A stretch of DNA of 40,421 bases from an uncultured Bacilli bacterium (lineage in GTDB: Bacteria > Bacillota_I > Bacilli_A > RF39 > UBA660), in the NCBI GenBank assembly GCA_944363595.1, contig CALVUN010000068.1, forward strand, positions 1 through 40,421. Direction: 5' to 3'. Numbering within the stretch: position 1 is the stretch's first letter; each line of letters opens with the position of its first letter. The position numbers were made by a program, and so were the translations under genes. Shown in pieces: positions 16,867-25,604 of this stretch. A model generated the notes under the pieces. That model did not search any database. It was not told the DNA's origin and worked only from the letters and a program-made list of their open reading frames with translations.

Positions 16867-17144
16867 TCTTAAAAATACAAATAATATCTCTAATTTTCTC
16901 TTTTTTATATGGCATTTTTTTCTATATTATATTAGAAATAAACAGTCATTTCATCTATGCCAATAAAATACCCCTTAAAATTATCAATAGTTTTCTATTT
17001 GTCATGTTAAATACCTTATTATATTTTATTATTTTAAAAAAAATAAACAATGGAATCGTCCATGTCTATTTTTTGTTATGTATCACTCTTGGCTATATAA
17101 TAGCAAAAATTGTCAGAGGTAAACTATTTGTCAAAAGAAAGTAA
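16863..17144 (+). CDS. yabQ: Spore cortex protein YabQ (short form)
   Basis: This 93-residue membrane protein has three hydrophobic segments (about 4-24, 38-60, 66-84) and the YabQ signature of a small polytopic protein directly after yabP. YabQ localises to the forespore outer membrane in Bacillus and is required for cortex formation. Bacillus YabQ is roughly twice as long; shorter forms are common in other lineages. The ATG overlaps the yabP stop, so the two are translationally coupled. The divIC promoter -35 box lies inside its last codons. Confidence 0.85.
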   Translation: MILKIQIISLIFSFLYGIFFYIILEINSHFIYANKIPLKIINSFLFVMLNTLLYFIILKKINNGIVHVYFLLCITLGYIIAKIVRGKLFVKRK

Positions 17145-17156
17145 ATGTGCTATAAT
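17128..17156 (+). promoter_or_regulatory. Sigma-A-type promoter of divIC
   Basis: TTGTCA (17128-17133) and TATAAT (17151-17156) have 17-base spacing and an extended TG. It lies at the end of yabQ, so divIC can be expressed in growing cells independently of the sporulation genes ahead of it. Confidence 0.78.
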
Positions 17157-17207
17157 GTAAACGTAAGAATAAGATGTAAAACATATGAATAAAAAGGAGG
17201 CACTAAG

Positions 17208-17534
17208 ATGACAAAGAAAAAGACAAAGAAAAAAAACAGTGTAATTACTAAAAAAGCTAAACGTCGCATGTTTGTAGCCTTTCTTTTGTTTGGCAGTATC
17301 ATTAGTGTCTTAAGCTATAATTTCTTTAGTAATGTAAATCAAATTTTACAAATGAAAAAAGAAAAAAAAGAATTAGAAGATCGAATCGTTGAACTACAAG
17401 AAGAAGAAAAAACACTTCAATCAGATGTTCAAAAATTAGAAGATCCAACTTACATTGCACGCTATGCAAGAGAAAAATATTTATATTCTAAAGATGGTGA
17501 ATTAATTATTCGTATGGAAGATGACGAAGAATAA
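17208..17534 (+). CDS. divIC: Septum-formation protein DivIC (FtsB family)
   Basis: This 108-residue protein starts with a Lys-rich cytoplasmic tail, has one membrane segment (about 22-42), then a coiled coil (MKKEKKELEDRIVELQEEEK, about 50-70). It ends with the family motif LEDPTYIARYAREKYLYSKDGE. DivIC pairs with FtsL and DivIB in the division machinery. The yabP-yabQ-divIC order is the same as in Bacillus. The ATG follows AAGGAGG by 8 bases. Confidence 0.93.
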   Translation: MTKKKTKKKNSVITKKAKRRMFVAFLLFGSIISVLSYNFFSNVNQILQMKKEKKELEDRIVELQEEEKTLQSDVQKLEDPTYIARYAREKYLYSKDGELIIRMEDDEE

Positions 17535-17555
17535 TTCTTACAAGAAGGAGCAGAA

Positions 17556-18128
17556 ATGGATAAAATATTAAATAAACAATTATATTATCGCACAAAAGGT
17601 TACGAAAATTATGAAAAAATAACCAATGATTATTTAACAGATAGGTATAATCCATTATTCCCTATCTATGTAATATGTAAAACAAAGGGAAATGAAATAA
17701 AATATATAGAACCCATTACAGGATTTGAAATACCAATAATATCTATTGATTTAAAAAAATCCAATCAAGGTCAAAATGAAGAAATACTAAAAGAAAAAAT
17801 AAATGCTTGTTCATATGGAATAATGATTAACCAATCAAGCCACTATTTAACAAGCAAAATAAATTATGAAAAATATTGTAATTATCTAAATAATCCCTTA
17901 AAAGCAATAATTAATTCCAAAATTAATTATCAACATTTAAAAGAATATTTAATTCAGCATGGACAAGAAGAATTATTAATTAAATTAGAATATTTAGATG
18001 AACATAATTCTTGTCAATTATTTAAAGAAATAATTAAGAAATATTTAGAAATAGAATCAAATCTATCTCAAGACTATCAAAAAACATTCCGAAGTCATAA
18101 AGCAAAAAGAAAAGTACTAAAACATTAA
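17556..18128 (+). CDS. Hypothetical protein downstream of divIC
   Basis: I do not recognise this 190-residue protein. It appears soluble and Lys/Asn-rich, with a beta-like N-terminal half (PLFPIYVICKTKGNEIKYIEPITGFEIPIISIDL). The C-terminal half is helical and ends in a basic tail (KTFRSHKAKRKVLKH). It occupies the place that an S1-domain gene (yabR) holds after divIC in Bacillus, but no S1 fold is apparent. AAGGAG lies 7 bases before the ATG, and it follows divIC by 21 bases, so they share a transcript. Its stop codon is adjacent to the stop of the convergent ftsH. Confidence 0.72.
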   Translation: MDKILNKQLYYRTKGYENYEKITNDYLTDRYNPLFPIYVICKTKGNEIKYIEPITGFEIPIISIDLKKSNQGQNEEILKEKINACSYGIMINQSSHYLTSKINYEKYCNYLNNPLKAIINSKINYQHLKEYLIQHGQEELLIKLEYLDEHNSCQLFKEIIKKYLEIESNLSQDYQKTFRSHKAKRKVLKH

Positions 18129-18146
18129 CTATTTAGTACTTTTTTT
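18110..18146. terminator. Bidirectional terminator built from the ends of two convergent genes
   Basis: AAAAGTACTAAA (18110-18121) pairs perfectly with TTTAGTACTTTT (18132-18143), with T-runs on both sides. The left arm encodes the last residues of the plus-strand unknown gene. The right arm encodes the last residues of ftsH. The two stop codons abut at 18128/18129 inside the loop. Confidence 0.85.
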
Positions 18147-20078
18147 ATCGTCCTTTTTATCTTTATCTTCTTTTTTATTAGCATCTACTTTTTCATCTGC
18201 TTTAATATCATTTGTCTCTTTATTATCTGTCTCTTCATTATCCTTATCCAAATGACCATGTTCAACAAGATAATCAATTTGTTCTTTTGTAATTGTCTCT
18301 TCTTCTAATAAAGTATTAGCAATTAAATCAAGTAGTTTTCTATTTTCAGTAATAATTTTTGTTGCAACCTTATAACAATCATTAATAATTTTTCGCATTT
18401 CTTCATCAATTTCATGTGCAACAGTATCAGAAATATTTCTATTTTTATTATAATCTCTACCTAAGAAAGTACTACCACTTGGTTCCTCTAACATCATAGG
18501 GCCAAGATCACTCATACCATATTCTGTAACCATACTTCTTGCAATTTTTGTAGCTTTCTTAAAATCATCATGAGCACCAGTTGTAATTTCTCCAAATACA
18601 ATTTCTTCGGATACACGACCAGCTAGTAAACCAGAAATAGATTCAAGCAATTCTTTCTTCGTATAGTTAAAAGCTTCTTCTTTAGGAGTCATCATAGTAT
18701 ATCCACCAGCATGCCCACGTGGAATAATTGTAATTTTTTGAACATCATTTGCTCCGTCCAATTTAAGACCAAGAACGGCATGACCTGCTTCATGATAGGC
18801 AACAAGTTTCTTCTCCTTTTCAGAATACTTTCTTGTAACCTTAGCGGGTCCCATTAAAACTCTATCAGTAGCTTCATCAATTTCAGCCATAGAAATAGCT
18901 TTTTTGTTTCTTCTAACAGCAAGTAATGCAGCTTCATTAAGTAAATTTTCCAAGTCAGCACCACTAAAACCAGGAGTTCTTTTAGCAAGATTTTCAATTG
19001 TAACACTTTTATCTAAAATCTTATTTTTAGCATGAACTTTTAAAATTTCAGCTCTAGCATTCTTATCAGGAAGAGCAACAGTAACTTGACGATCAAAACG
19101 TCCAGGTCTAAGCAAAGCCGGATCCAAGACATCAGGTCTATTAGTAGCAGCAATAATGATAATTCCCTCATTAGCACCAAAGCCATCCATTTCAGTTAAT
19201 AGCTGATTTAAAGTTTGCTCTCTTTCATCATGACCTCCACCTAAACCAGTTCCTCTTTGACGACCAACAGCGTCAATTTCATCAATAAAGATCAAACAAG
19301 GAGCATTCATCTTAGCTTGCTTAAACATATCACGAACACGTGAAGCACCAATACCCACAAAAAGTTCAACAAAGTCAGAACCACTAATATAATAGAATGG
19401 AACTTTAGCTTCTCCAGCAACAGCTCTAGCAAGTAAAGTTTTACCAGTTCCTGGAGGACCAACTAATAGAACACCTTTAGGAATTCTAGCACCCATACTT
19501 TGGAATTTCTTTGGATTTTTCAAGAAATCTATTAATTCTTGAACTTCCTCTTTTTCTTCTGTAAGTCCTGCTACATTTTTAAATGTAGTTTTAGTACCAT
19601 CTTCTAATAACTTAGCACGACTACGTCCAAAATCCATAGACTTGTTATTGCCACCAACTTGTCTTGTAAAAAGCCATATTGTCGCTCCAGCTAGTATAGC
19701 AATAGGAAGTACATTAATAGCAATAAGCAACCATGAAGAAGCCTCAGGATCCGTATTAATTGTCAATTTAAAATTATGTTGTTCTTCTCCATCAGTTACC
19801 TTTGAAATAAATTCATCAGATCTAGGCAAACTAAGAATAAATGTCTCATTTTCTGCATAACCATCAAGTTTACCAATAATCTCATATGTATCTGTCCTTG
19901 TTTTAGGTGTTATAGTAAGTTCTGTAATAGTACCACTATTCAACTTTTCAATAAATTCATCATAAGTCAACTCATTAACTTTACTGTCAAACATCTTAAA
20001 GACAAATAGACAAACTATAATAAACACAAATAAAAATACATAAGGAAATAAACCTTTTTTAACTGCTTTATTATTCAT
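18129..20078 (-). CDS. ftsH: ATP-dependent membrane zinc protease FtsH
   Basis: FtsH is a membrane AAA protease that degrades damaged membrane proteins and some regulators. This copy has two membrane segments (about residues 8-28 and 120-140) around an external domain. The AAA domain has GPPGTGKT (about 205) and the second region of homology ([21 protein letters not shown]). The zinc site is HEAGH (about 425). The tail is Lys/Asp-rich, low-complexity and lineage-specific. I take the ATG at 20078 (MNNKAVKK), because AAGGAGG lies 6 bases before it; 20081 is equally in frame. The start overlaps the tilS stop, so the two are coupled. The hprT gene found between them in Bacillus is missing here. 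Confidence 0.96.
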   Translation of the reverse strand: MNNKAVKKGLFPYVFLFVFIIVCLFVFKMFDSKVNELTYDEFIEKLNSGTITELTITPKTRTDTYEIIGKLDGYAENETFILSLPRSDEFISKVTDGEEQHNFKLTINTDPEASSWLLIAINVLPIAILAGATIWLFTRQVGGNNKSMDFGRSRAKLLEDGTKTTFKNVAGLTEEKEEVQELIDFLKNPKKFQSMGARIPKGVLLVGPPGTGKTLLARAVAGEAKVPFYYISGSDFVELFVGIGASRVRDMFKQAKMNAPCLIFIDEIDAVGRQRGTGLGGGHDEREQTLNQLLTEMDGFGANEGIIIIAATNRPDVLDPALLRPGRFDRQVTVALPDKNARAEILKVHAKNKILDKSVTIENLAKRTPGFSGADLENLLNEAALLAVRRNKKAISMAEIDEATDRVLMGPAKVTRKYSEKEKKLVAYHEAGHAVLGLKLDGANDVQKITIIPRGHAGGYTMMTPKEEAFNYTKKELLESISGLLAGRVSEEIVFGEITTGAHDDFKKATKIARSMVTEYGMSDLGPMMLEEPSGSTFLGRDYNKNRNISDTVAHEIDEEMRKIINDCYKVATKIITENRKLLDLIANTLLEEETITKEQIDYLVEHGHLDKDNEETDNKETNDIKADEKVDANKKEDKDKKDDKKSTK

Positions 20079-21399
20079 CATTTTCCTCCTTTTCACAGTA
20101 CTTAAGTATTATATCATACTTTTCCCCATTTTTAATATTAAATTGCGATTTTTTTAAATTTGGTATCCATAAAATATTATCATCACTATCAACAAGAATA
20201 GGATACTCATCCCTTTCTCTTAATTTAACTTTTTTTTCAATAAAAATATCCTTAACTTTCTTCTTACCACCAAGTCCCAAAACCATCATATAATCCCCAC
20301 TTTTTCTATTTCTTATATAAAGAGGAAGTTTAATTTTAGAACTATCAAGTCTACATATATCATTCCCATTTTCCAAAGTATCATCAATACTTTTAATAAT
20401 ATGTTTTCCAATAACATTAATATCACTTAATTTAAACTTATAGTCTTCTCCCTTGTTCATAATATTACCCAAAAATAACCTATCATATTCCCTAAGACAA
20501 ACTTTATTTTTAGGCAAAATAACTTCACTATTAGGTTTATTACTCATAATTAACTTATTAATACTATCAACATGTCTTTTTTTTACCACATCGGACTTAT
20601 TATCATACAGGTCATTCAAAATATAAAAAATAACATTTTCTCTTAAAAAAGGATGCAAAGCCAATAGACTACTAATAATAAGAGTATGCCTATCATATTC
20701 CCTATCAATATATTCTTTAACCATATCCTTAACAAAATCATCATATTTAATCAAAGTATTAGCAAATTCTCTAAATTTCAAATGAACCTTCTCATCTTCC
20801 TTCTTTAAAAAAGGAAGCACCACTCTACGGTATCTGTTGCGCGTATATCTCATATCATTATTACTTTTATCAACAAAAAACTTAATTCCTCTTTCATTAT
20901 TATATATAATAAGATCATCTTTAGTATAATTCAAAAGAGGTCTTATAATATAATAGCCATTATATAAAGTTGTCTCCTTAATACCACTATAACCAGTAAT
21001 ATTAGAGCCCCTTACTATTTTCATTAATATAGTTTCTATTAAATCATCACCATGGTGAGCTAAGAACAAATATTTACTATGATATTTATTTAAAATTTTT
21101 TCATAAAAAGCATATCTCTTTTTTCTAGCTTCATTTTCAAAATTATTTTCTTGGTAACCATCAATTACCATCACTTCAAAGATAATTCCCTTTTCAAGAC
21201 AAAAATTTCGCAAGTACTCTTCTTCCCGTTTGCTTTCTTTTCTAACATTATGATTAATATGACAACAAACAATTTTATCTTTCTTACTCTCAATAATCAT
21301 ATTTAAAAGAGCCATTGAATCAGGACCAGCTGAACAACCAACGACTACATAACCATCATCTTTCATATACTTATCAATTATATTATTCTTAGTTACCAT
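20071..21399 (-). CDS. tilS: tRNA(Ile)-lysidine synthase
   Basis: TilS converts the wobble cytidine of tRNA-Ile(CAU) to lysidine so that it reads AUA, which is essential in an AT-rich genome full of ATA codons. The N-terminal PP-loop is present as CSAGPDSMALL (about residues 20-30), a Ser-Ala-Gly variant of the usual SGGxDS, followed by HHGDDLIETILMK. The C-terminal half contains the basic substrate-binding region (RNRKSGDYMMVLGLGGKKKVKDIFIEKKV). The 442-residue length is normal. AAGGAG lies 8 bases before the ATG at 21399; a GTG at 21408 overlaps that site. Confidence 0.94.
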   Translation of the reverse strand: MVTKNNIIDKYMKDDGYVVVGCSAGPDSMALLNMIIESKKDKIVCCHINHNVRKESKREEEYLRNFCLEKGIIFEVMVIDGYQENNFENEARKKRYAFYEKILNKYHSKYLFLAHHGDDLIETILMKIVRGSNITGYSGIKETTLYNGYYIIRPLLNYTKDDLIIYNNERGIKFFVDKSNNDMRYTRNRYRRVVLPFLKKEDEKVHLKFREFANTLIKYDDFVKDMVKEYIDREYDRHTLIISSLLALHPFLRENVIFYILNDLYDNKSDVVKKRHVDSINKLIMSNKPNSEVILPKNKVCLREYDRLFLGNIMNKGEDYKFKLSDINVIGKHIIKSIDDTLENGNDICRLDSSKIKLPLYIRNRKSGDYMMVLGLGGKKKVKDIFIEKKVKLRERDEYPILVDSDDNILWIPNLKKSQFNIKNGEKYDIILKYCEKEENDE

Positions 21400-21442
21400 A
21401 TGGCTCACTCCTTGCCATGTATTATAACATGTAAAATATATT

Positions 21443-21471
21443 TTGACAAATTAACTACAAAGAATTATAAT
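21443..21471 (+). promoter_or_regulatory. Consensus sigma-A promoter
   Basis: A perfect TTGACA (21443-21448) and TATAAT (21466-21471) with 17-base spacing lie 30 bases before the unknown 130-residue gene. This is one of the strongest promoters in the window, which is notable for an unknown protein. Confidence 0.85.
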
Positions 21472-21501
21472 ATAACTACGTAAAAGAGATCGAGGTGAAT
21501 T

Positions 21502-21894
21502 ATGGATTATAAAACTGAATTAAAGATTGACGCAGTTATTGCATCAGCATTGTTAACATCGCCAAATTGGAATGATGGTAATTTATCTGTCGATCCCACA
21601 TCCCTAATGGCTATTATTAACTTAATACAAGATACATATTCAGAATATCACATTAATGATGATGCTTTAACCTTAACTCAAGATAATCATTTAATAAAAC
21701 AAATTGTCCTAGAATCACCAGAAGATTGTACATTTTATATACCAAAACAATATCAGTTAACAGATACCATTAAAAACATTCTAGGACGCAAAATAAAAAT
21801 AGTAGACTGGCTTAAATCATACATAAATCCCAATTATGAATTAATAGATTTATTAAGTACTAAAGAAGCCAAACAACGAATAAGAAAAAAATAA
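21502..21894 (+). CDS. Hypothetical protein under a consensus promoter
   Basis: I do not recognise this 130-residue protein. It is soluble-looking, mixed helix and strand, and acidic in its first half, with a basic end (KEAKQRIRKK). A possible feature is LESPEDCTFYIPKQYQLTDTIKNIL in the centre. It has a good binding site (GAGGTGA, 5 bases before the ATG), a consensus promoter and its own terminator, so it is a stand-alone, probably well-expressed gene. It is divergent from tilS and convergent with the AlkD-like gene. Confidence 0.72.
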   Translation: MDYKTELKIDAVIASALLTSPNWNDGNLSVDPTSLMAIINLIQDTYSEYHINDDALTLTQDNHLIKQIVLESPEDCTFYIPKQYQLTDTIKNILGRKIKIVDWLKSYINPNYELIDLLSTKEAKQRIRKK

Positions 21895-21918
21895 GCTCTA
21901 TTTATATTGCTTATTTTT
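21887..21918. terminator. Bidirectional terminator
   Basis: AAAATAAGC-type arm (21887-21896) pairs with GCTTATTTT (21909-21918), with A- and T-runs outside. It is shared by the unknown plus-strand gene and the convergent AlkD-like gene. Confidence 0.8.
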
Positions 21919-22629
21919 TTTATATGCCTTTAACATTTTCTTTTCCTCAAGACTAACTCTTTTACTGTCACAAATTTTACTAATACATTTATTAAGTGTA
22001 AATTTATTTAATTTATTATCTTTAATAAAACATAATGTTTTATCAGGATACTTAATATAACAAAGAGAAATAAGCCAAGCAATCGCCATATTAACATAAT
22101 AAAAATCTCCCTGATAAAAATTACAGATTTTAAAAATATAATCCAAATAATCATCCAAAATGTAATAATTAAGTAACATTACATATCCGAATCTAAATAT
22201 CCAATTATTTTCTTTTGTTTCAAAACAGTTAACAATATAATTAAAAAACAGATCCCTATTTTTTAAAACAATATGTAAATTACTAACAAATAAATCACAA
22301 GTAGCCCAATTATCAATTTTATTAACGAATCTATCTAAATAGTCATCAACAACTAAATTAACATCTTTCATATATCCAATTACAAATCCATATACTAAAG
22401 TCTCTTCATAATAACTATCCTTATTATATTGTAAAAAACTTATGTAATCACCTTTGCTAATATCCTTAGCTATTTTTTTTAAAATAGGTATCCTAATACC
22501 AATAATATTATTTTTCCCAGGTATCAAATTTCTTGTAAAAACTTTATATTTAATATCCTCTAAAGATAATAAATAATTAATAAATTCATTATAATCATCG
22601 TTAGACCAATTATTTCTAATCAAATTCAT
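21898..22629 (-). CDS. AlkD-like DNA alkylation repair protein
   Basis: This 243-residue all-helical protein matches the AlkD / DNA_alkylation family of HEAT-like repeat glycosylases that remove bulky or cationic alkylated purines. Recognisable parts are VRIPILKKIAKD-type text (IGIRIPILKKIAKDI, about 47-61), YYEETLVYGFVIGY, VNKIDNWATCDLF (about 102-114), and VNMAIAWLISLCYIKYPDKTL near residue 180. The Trp and Asp expected at the lesion-binding face (DNWATCD) are present. The paired Ser/Thr-Cys context is usual for the Firmicutes branch. Some members of the family have no proven activity, so substrate range is uncertain. It is monocistronic. Confidence 0.85.
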   Translation of the reverse strand: MNLIRNNWSNDDYNEFINYLLSLEDIKYKVFTRNLIPGKNNIIGIRIPILKKIAKDISKGDYISFLQYNKDSYYEETLVYGFVIGYMKDVNLVVDDYLDRFVNKIDNWATCDLFVSNLHIVLKNRDLFFNYIVNCFETKENNWIFRFGYVMLLNYYILDDYLDYIFKICNFYQGDFYYVNMAIAWLISLCYIKYPDKTLCFIKDNKLNKFTLNKCISKICDSKRVSLEEKKMLKAYKKNKQYK

Positions 22630-22801
22630 AATACCACCATTTAATATTTTAACATATTAAAAAATAATAACCAAATAATTTAAACATAAATATATAATAT
22701 ATTAACCACTGTTTCATATTTTGTATTAAAAAAAATAAAATAGAGCTTTTCTTTTACCTAAAAATCTGATACAATAATATTTGTAGAAATAAGGTGAAAA
22801 T

Positions 22802-23617
22802 ATGGGGAAAATAATTGCAATAGTAAATCAAAAAGGTGGTGTAGGCAAGACAACCACTAGTATCAATTTATCAGCATCCCTAGGTGTTTTAAATAAAAAA
22901 GTACTTCTTGTCGATTTAGATCCACAAGGAAATGCAACGACAGGTGTTGGTTTAGAGCGTGGTGAAATAAAAAATAGCATTTATGAAGTTCTTATCGAAC
23001 AAGCTGATATAAAAGATGCCATTGTAAAAACAAAAAGTAAAAATTTAAGTCTTTTACCTGCATATCTTAATCTTGCTGGAGTTGATATGGAATTAATAGA
23101 ATTAGAAAAAGTTCATAAAAGTAAAAATGAACACTTTAGTCGTGTAAATCGCTTAAAAGAAGAATTACTCAAAGTAAAAGATAATTATGATTATATAATT
23201 ATTGATTGCCCACCATCATTAGGCATTTTAACCACTAATGCCCTAGCAGCGGCTGATTCCGTTTTAATTCCTGTTCAATGCGAGTATTTTGCCTTGGAAG
23301 GGATTATGCAATTAATTAATACAATCATGTTAGCCCAGAAAAAAGTAAACCCCAATTTAGATATTGAAGGAGTCCTTTTAACCATGCTAACAACCAATAC
23401 AAACTTAGGCTTAGAAGTAATTGACAGCATCAAAAGTTTCTTTAAGGAAAGAGTATATGATACTATAATTCCACGTTTAATACGTCTTGCTGAAGCACCA
23501 TCTCATGGTAAGCCAATCTTAGAATACGAACCACGGAGTAAAGGCACTCTTGCCTATTTAAATTTAGCAAAGGAGGTTATAGAAAGAAATGGAACAAAAA
23601 AAGAAAGCGTTAGGTAG
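22802..23617 (+). CDS. soj: Chromosome-partitioning ATPase Soj (ParA)
   Basis: This ParA-family ATPase works with ParB to segregate the origin region and regulates replication initiation; in Bacillus it also affects sporulation through Spo0A. The deviant Walker A QKGGVGKTTT lies at residues 10-19, with LVDLDPQGNATTG (switch I / Walker A') and IIDCPPSLGILT (Walker B) following. The 271-residue length is usual. The start follows AAGGTGA, and the last 29 bases overlap parB. A weak -10 (TACAAT, 22770-22775) is visible upstream. Confidence 0.95.
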   Translation: MGKIIAIVNQKGGVGKTTTSINLSASLGVLNKKVLLVDLDPQGNATTGVGLERGEIKNSIYEVLIEQADIKDAIVKTKSKNLSLLPAYLNLAGVDMELIELEKVHKSKNEHFSRVNRLKEELLKVKDNYDYIIIDCPPSLGILTTNALAAADSVLIPVQCEYFALEGIMQLINTIMLAQKKVNPNLDIEGVLLTMLTTNTNLGLEVIDSIKSFFKERVYDTIIPRLIRLAEAPSHGKPILEYEPRSKGTLAYLNLAKEVIERNGTKKESVR

Positions 23618-24467
23618 AGGTTTAGAACAATTATTTTCTGACGAGGTTTTAGATTTTGATTCCTTTGAAAGTAATATTGTCGAATCAACACCAGAGTCAG
23701 ATATAAAACAAATTCCTATCAGCGAAATAAGACCAAATCCATACCAACCAAGACGAACATTTAATGAAGAAAGTCTAGAAGAATTAGCCTCATCAATAAA
23801 AAATTATGGTGTTTTTCAACCTATCATTGTAAAAAAAAGTATTAAAGGTTATGATTTAGTCGCTGGAGAACGACGCTTACGTGCCAGTAAATTAGCAGGT
23901 CTAACAGAAATACCCGCAATTATTAAAGAATTTTCTGAAGAAGAAATGCGCGAAATAGCTCTACTTGAAAATCTTCAAAGAGAAAATCTAACAGCTATTG
24001 AATTAGCTTGGGCATATAAAGGTATCATTGATAGTCTTCACATTCGTCAAGAAGATTTAGCAGAAAAAATAGGAAAAAGTAGAAGTCATGTAACCAATAC
24101 CTTAGGACTTTTACGATTACCTAAAGATGTTCAAGATATGATTTTAAAAAATGAAATATCCATGGGCCATGCAAGAGCATTAAGTAAATTAGAAGATAAT
24201 AACAAAGTCGAAGAATATGCTCAAAAAATAGTTAGTGAAAACTTAAGTGTTCGTGATTTAGAAGACCTAGTAAGTACACCTAATATAGCCAAAAAGGTTC
24301 CTATTACAAGAAAAAATAAAACAAATGAATATGAATATATTGAAAATCATCTTCGTGAATTATTAGGAACTAAAGTAAAAATAAATGACCGCAAGGTAGA
24401 AATATATTTTGATTCATCTAATGACTTAAATAGAATTTTAGAGATACTAAATATTAAAATAAATTAA
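23589..24467 (+). CDS. parB: Chromosome-partitioning CTPase ParB (Spo0J)
   Basis: ParB binds parS sites and slides along DNA as a CTP-dependent clamp. The N-terminal ALGRGLEQLF peptide that stimulates ParA is present (about residues 7-16). The core has QIPISEIRPNPYQPR, GERRLRASKLAGL (CTP site) and ENLQRENL. A helix-turn-helix follows (QEDLAEKIGKSRSHVTNTLGLLRLP), then a C-terminal dimer domain. The ATG is preceded by AAGGAGG inside soj. The 292-residue length is normal. I looked for a parS site (TGTTTCACGTGAAACA-like) in this window and found none. Confidence 0.96.
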   Translation: MEQKKKALGRGLEQLFSDEVLDFDSFESNIVESTPESDIKQIPISEIRPNPYQPRRTFNEESLEELASSIKNYGVFQPIIVKKSIKGYDLVAGERRLRASKLAGLTEIPAIIKEFSEEEMREIALLENLQRENLTAIELAWAYKGIIDSLHIRQEDLAEKIGKSRSHVTNTLGLLRLPKDVQDMILKNEISMGHARALSKLEDNNKVEEYAQKIVSENLSVRDLEDLVSTPNIAKKVPITRKNKTNEYEYIENHLRELLGTKVKINDRKVEIYFDSSNDLNRILEILNIKIN

Positions 24468-24494
24468 TCTCAAATTAATGAGATTATTTTTTTT
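24465..24494 (+). terminator. Terminator after parB
   Basis: TAATCTC (24465-24471) pairs with GAGATTA (24480-24486), followed by eight T. It overlaps the parB stop. Confidence 0.8.
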
Positions 24495-24628
24495 GTTAAT
24501 TACAAGTTAAATAAATAGATATAAAGAATTAAAAAGAATCTTTAAAGCCTAATTTACCTAAAATACGCTAAAAAATGTTATTATCAATAAGACGTAGAAA
24601 TATGTCACTATTTGTCTAATTCATAATG

Positions 24629-24658
24629 TTGCTTCAAAAACACCTCAAGAGTTATAAT
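24629..24658 (+). promoter_or_regulatory. Promoter of the cold-shock gene
   Basis: TTGCTT (24629-24634) and TATAAT (24653-24658) have 18-base spacing. The leader would be only about 30 bases, so I see no long cold-shock thermosensor leader. Confidence 0.6.
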
Positions 24659-24694
24659 AGTATTGTAAGAAAAATAGTGGAAGGAAGGTGTAAC

Positions 24695-24922
24695 ATGAGT
24701 GGAAAAGTAAAATGGTTCAACAATGATAAAGGTTATGGCTTTATTGATTATCCAGCTGCTGAAAATGAAGATATATTTGTTCATTATTCAGCAATTAAAC
24801 AAGAAGGCTATAAAACATTGTCAGAAGGCCAAATTGTCGATTTTGAGTTAATTGAAACTCCTAAAGGATTACAAGCAATTAACGTTATCCCATCAAATGA
24901 AATTGCAACAGTAAAGCAGTAA
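24695..24922 (+). CDS. Cold-shock protein (Csp family)
   Basis: This 75-residue OB-fold protein has the two RNA-binding motifs KGYGFIDY (RNP1) and DIFVHYS (RNP2). Csp proteins act as RNA chaperones. Compared with typical Csps of 66-70 residues it has a short extra tail (SNEIATVKQ). RNP1 ends in DY rather than the usual EV-type context, with [11 protein letters not shown] following. The correct start is the ATG at 24695, after AAGGAAGGTG; an in-frame ATG at 24626 lies in the promoter. The gene is monocistronic. Confidence 0.92.
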   Translation: MSGKVKWFNNDKGYGFIDYPAAENEDIFVHYSAIKQEGYKTLSEGQIVDFELIETPKGLQAINVIPSNEIATVKQ

Positions 24923-24933
24923 TTTAAGTATGC

Positions 24934-24960
24934 AACTAGCAAGTTAGCTAGTTTTTATTT
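24934..24960. terminator. Terminator between csp and the DNA glycosylase gene
   Basis: AACTAGC (24934-24940) pairs with GCTAGTT (24947-24953), followed by TTTATTTT. The convergent glycosylase gene ends at its right edge. Confidence 0.8.
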
Positions 24961-25446
24961 TACCAATTTTTCAAGTATATTATAGGCTTTAATAAGCATA
25001 TTAAATGAATATCTCCCATTAGCGGAACTAGTTGAAGGTAGACAAATATCTTGTATTAATACATCATCAAAACAGTACTTTTGATATAATTCATGTGCTT
25101 TTTTACCTGTTGTAATAATAAATCTGATTTGCGTTTTTTTTATCAACCACTTAATATCGTTAGGAATAACATTTGATATAGTACTGTCGCTTGCCCCCAT
25201 TATTTCACATTTATAGATAACATCCCAAAGAGCAATATGATATTTTTTTAAAATTGTTTGTTTATCCTGAATAGTATGAGGATAATTTTCTCCTAAAACA
25301 TTACTAATAACTTTCCAAAACCTATTTTGTGGATGTGCATAATAACATTCCTCTTTTCTTGATTTTGGTGAAGGAATAGTGCCTAAAATTAAAATTCTAG
25401 AATCATTTTTATACCAAGGTCCAAATTCATGATAAACAATCCCCAT
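24955..25446 (-). CDS. Uracil/hypoxanthine-type DNA glycosylase
   Basis: This 163-residue protein belongs to the uracil-DNA-glycosylase fold, most like the DNA-deoxyinosine (hypoxanthine) or mismatch-uracil glycosylases. The ILGTIPSPKSR motif (about 20-30) is the GxxPSxxS-type water/phosphate loop. YYAHPQNRFWKVI follows, then ALWDV, and LPSTSSAN near residue 145 is the DNA-minor-groove loop. It would remove deaminated bases at the start of base excision repair. The ATG at 25446 follows AAAAGGAG. The frame continues 32 codons upstream, but that part is hydrophobic and has no binding site, so I exclude it. Confidence 0.83.
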   Translation of the reverse strand: MGIVYHEFGPWYKNDSRILILGTIPSPKSRKEECYYAHPQNRFWKVISNVLGENYPHTIQDKQTILKKYHIALWDVIYKCEIMGASDSTISNVIPNDIKWLIKKTQIRFIITTGKKAHELYQKYCFDDVLIQDICLPSTSSANGRYSFNMLIKAYNILEKLVK

Positions 25447-25604
25447 AATTACAATCTCCTTTTCCACACATCTGTTGAAAACAACTAAAACGATTATAAT
25501 ATCAAAATTATTAGCAATCAAGAAAAAATGTAAAAAAAACAAAAAAAAAAGAAATTTATTGTAACATAAAAAAATAATGATAAAATTATAAAAAGGAGTA
25601 TGAA

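Noticed and set aside
22630-24694. parS site near soj-parB
   Set aside because: I looked for a TGTTTCACGTGAAACA-like palindrome. The only partial match (TGTTTCATATTTTG) is not symmetric.
24626-24694. N-terminal extension of the cold-shock protein
   Set aside because: The upstream ATG lies within the promoter, and the residues are unlike the Csp family. The ATG at 24695 has the binding site.
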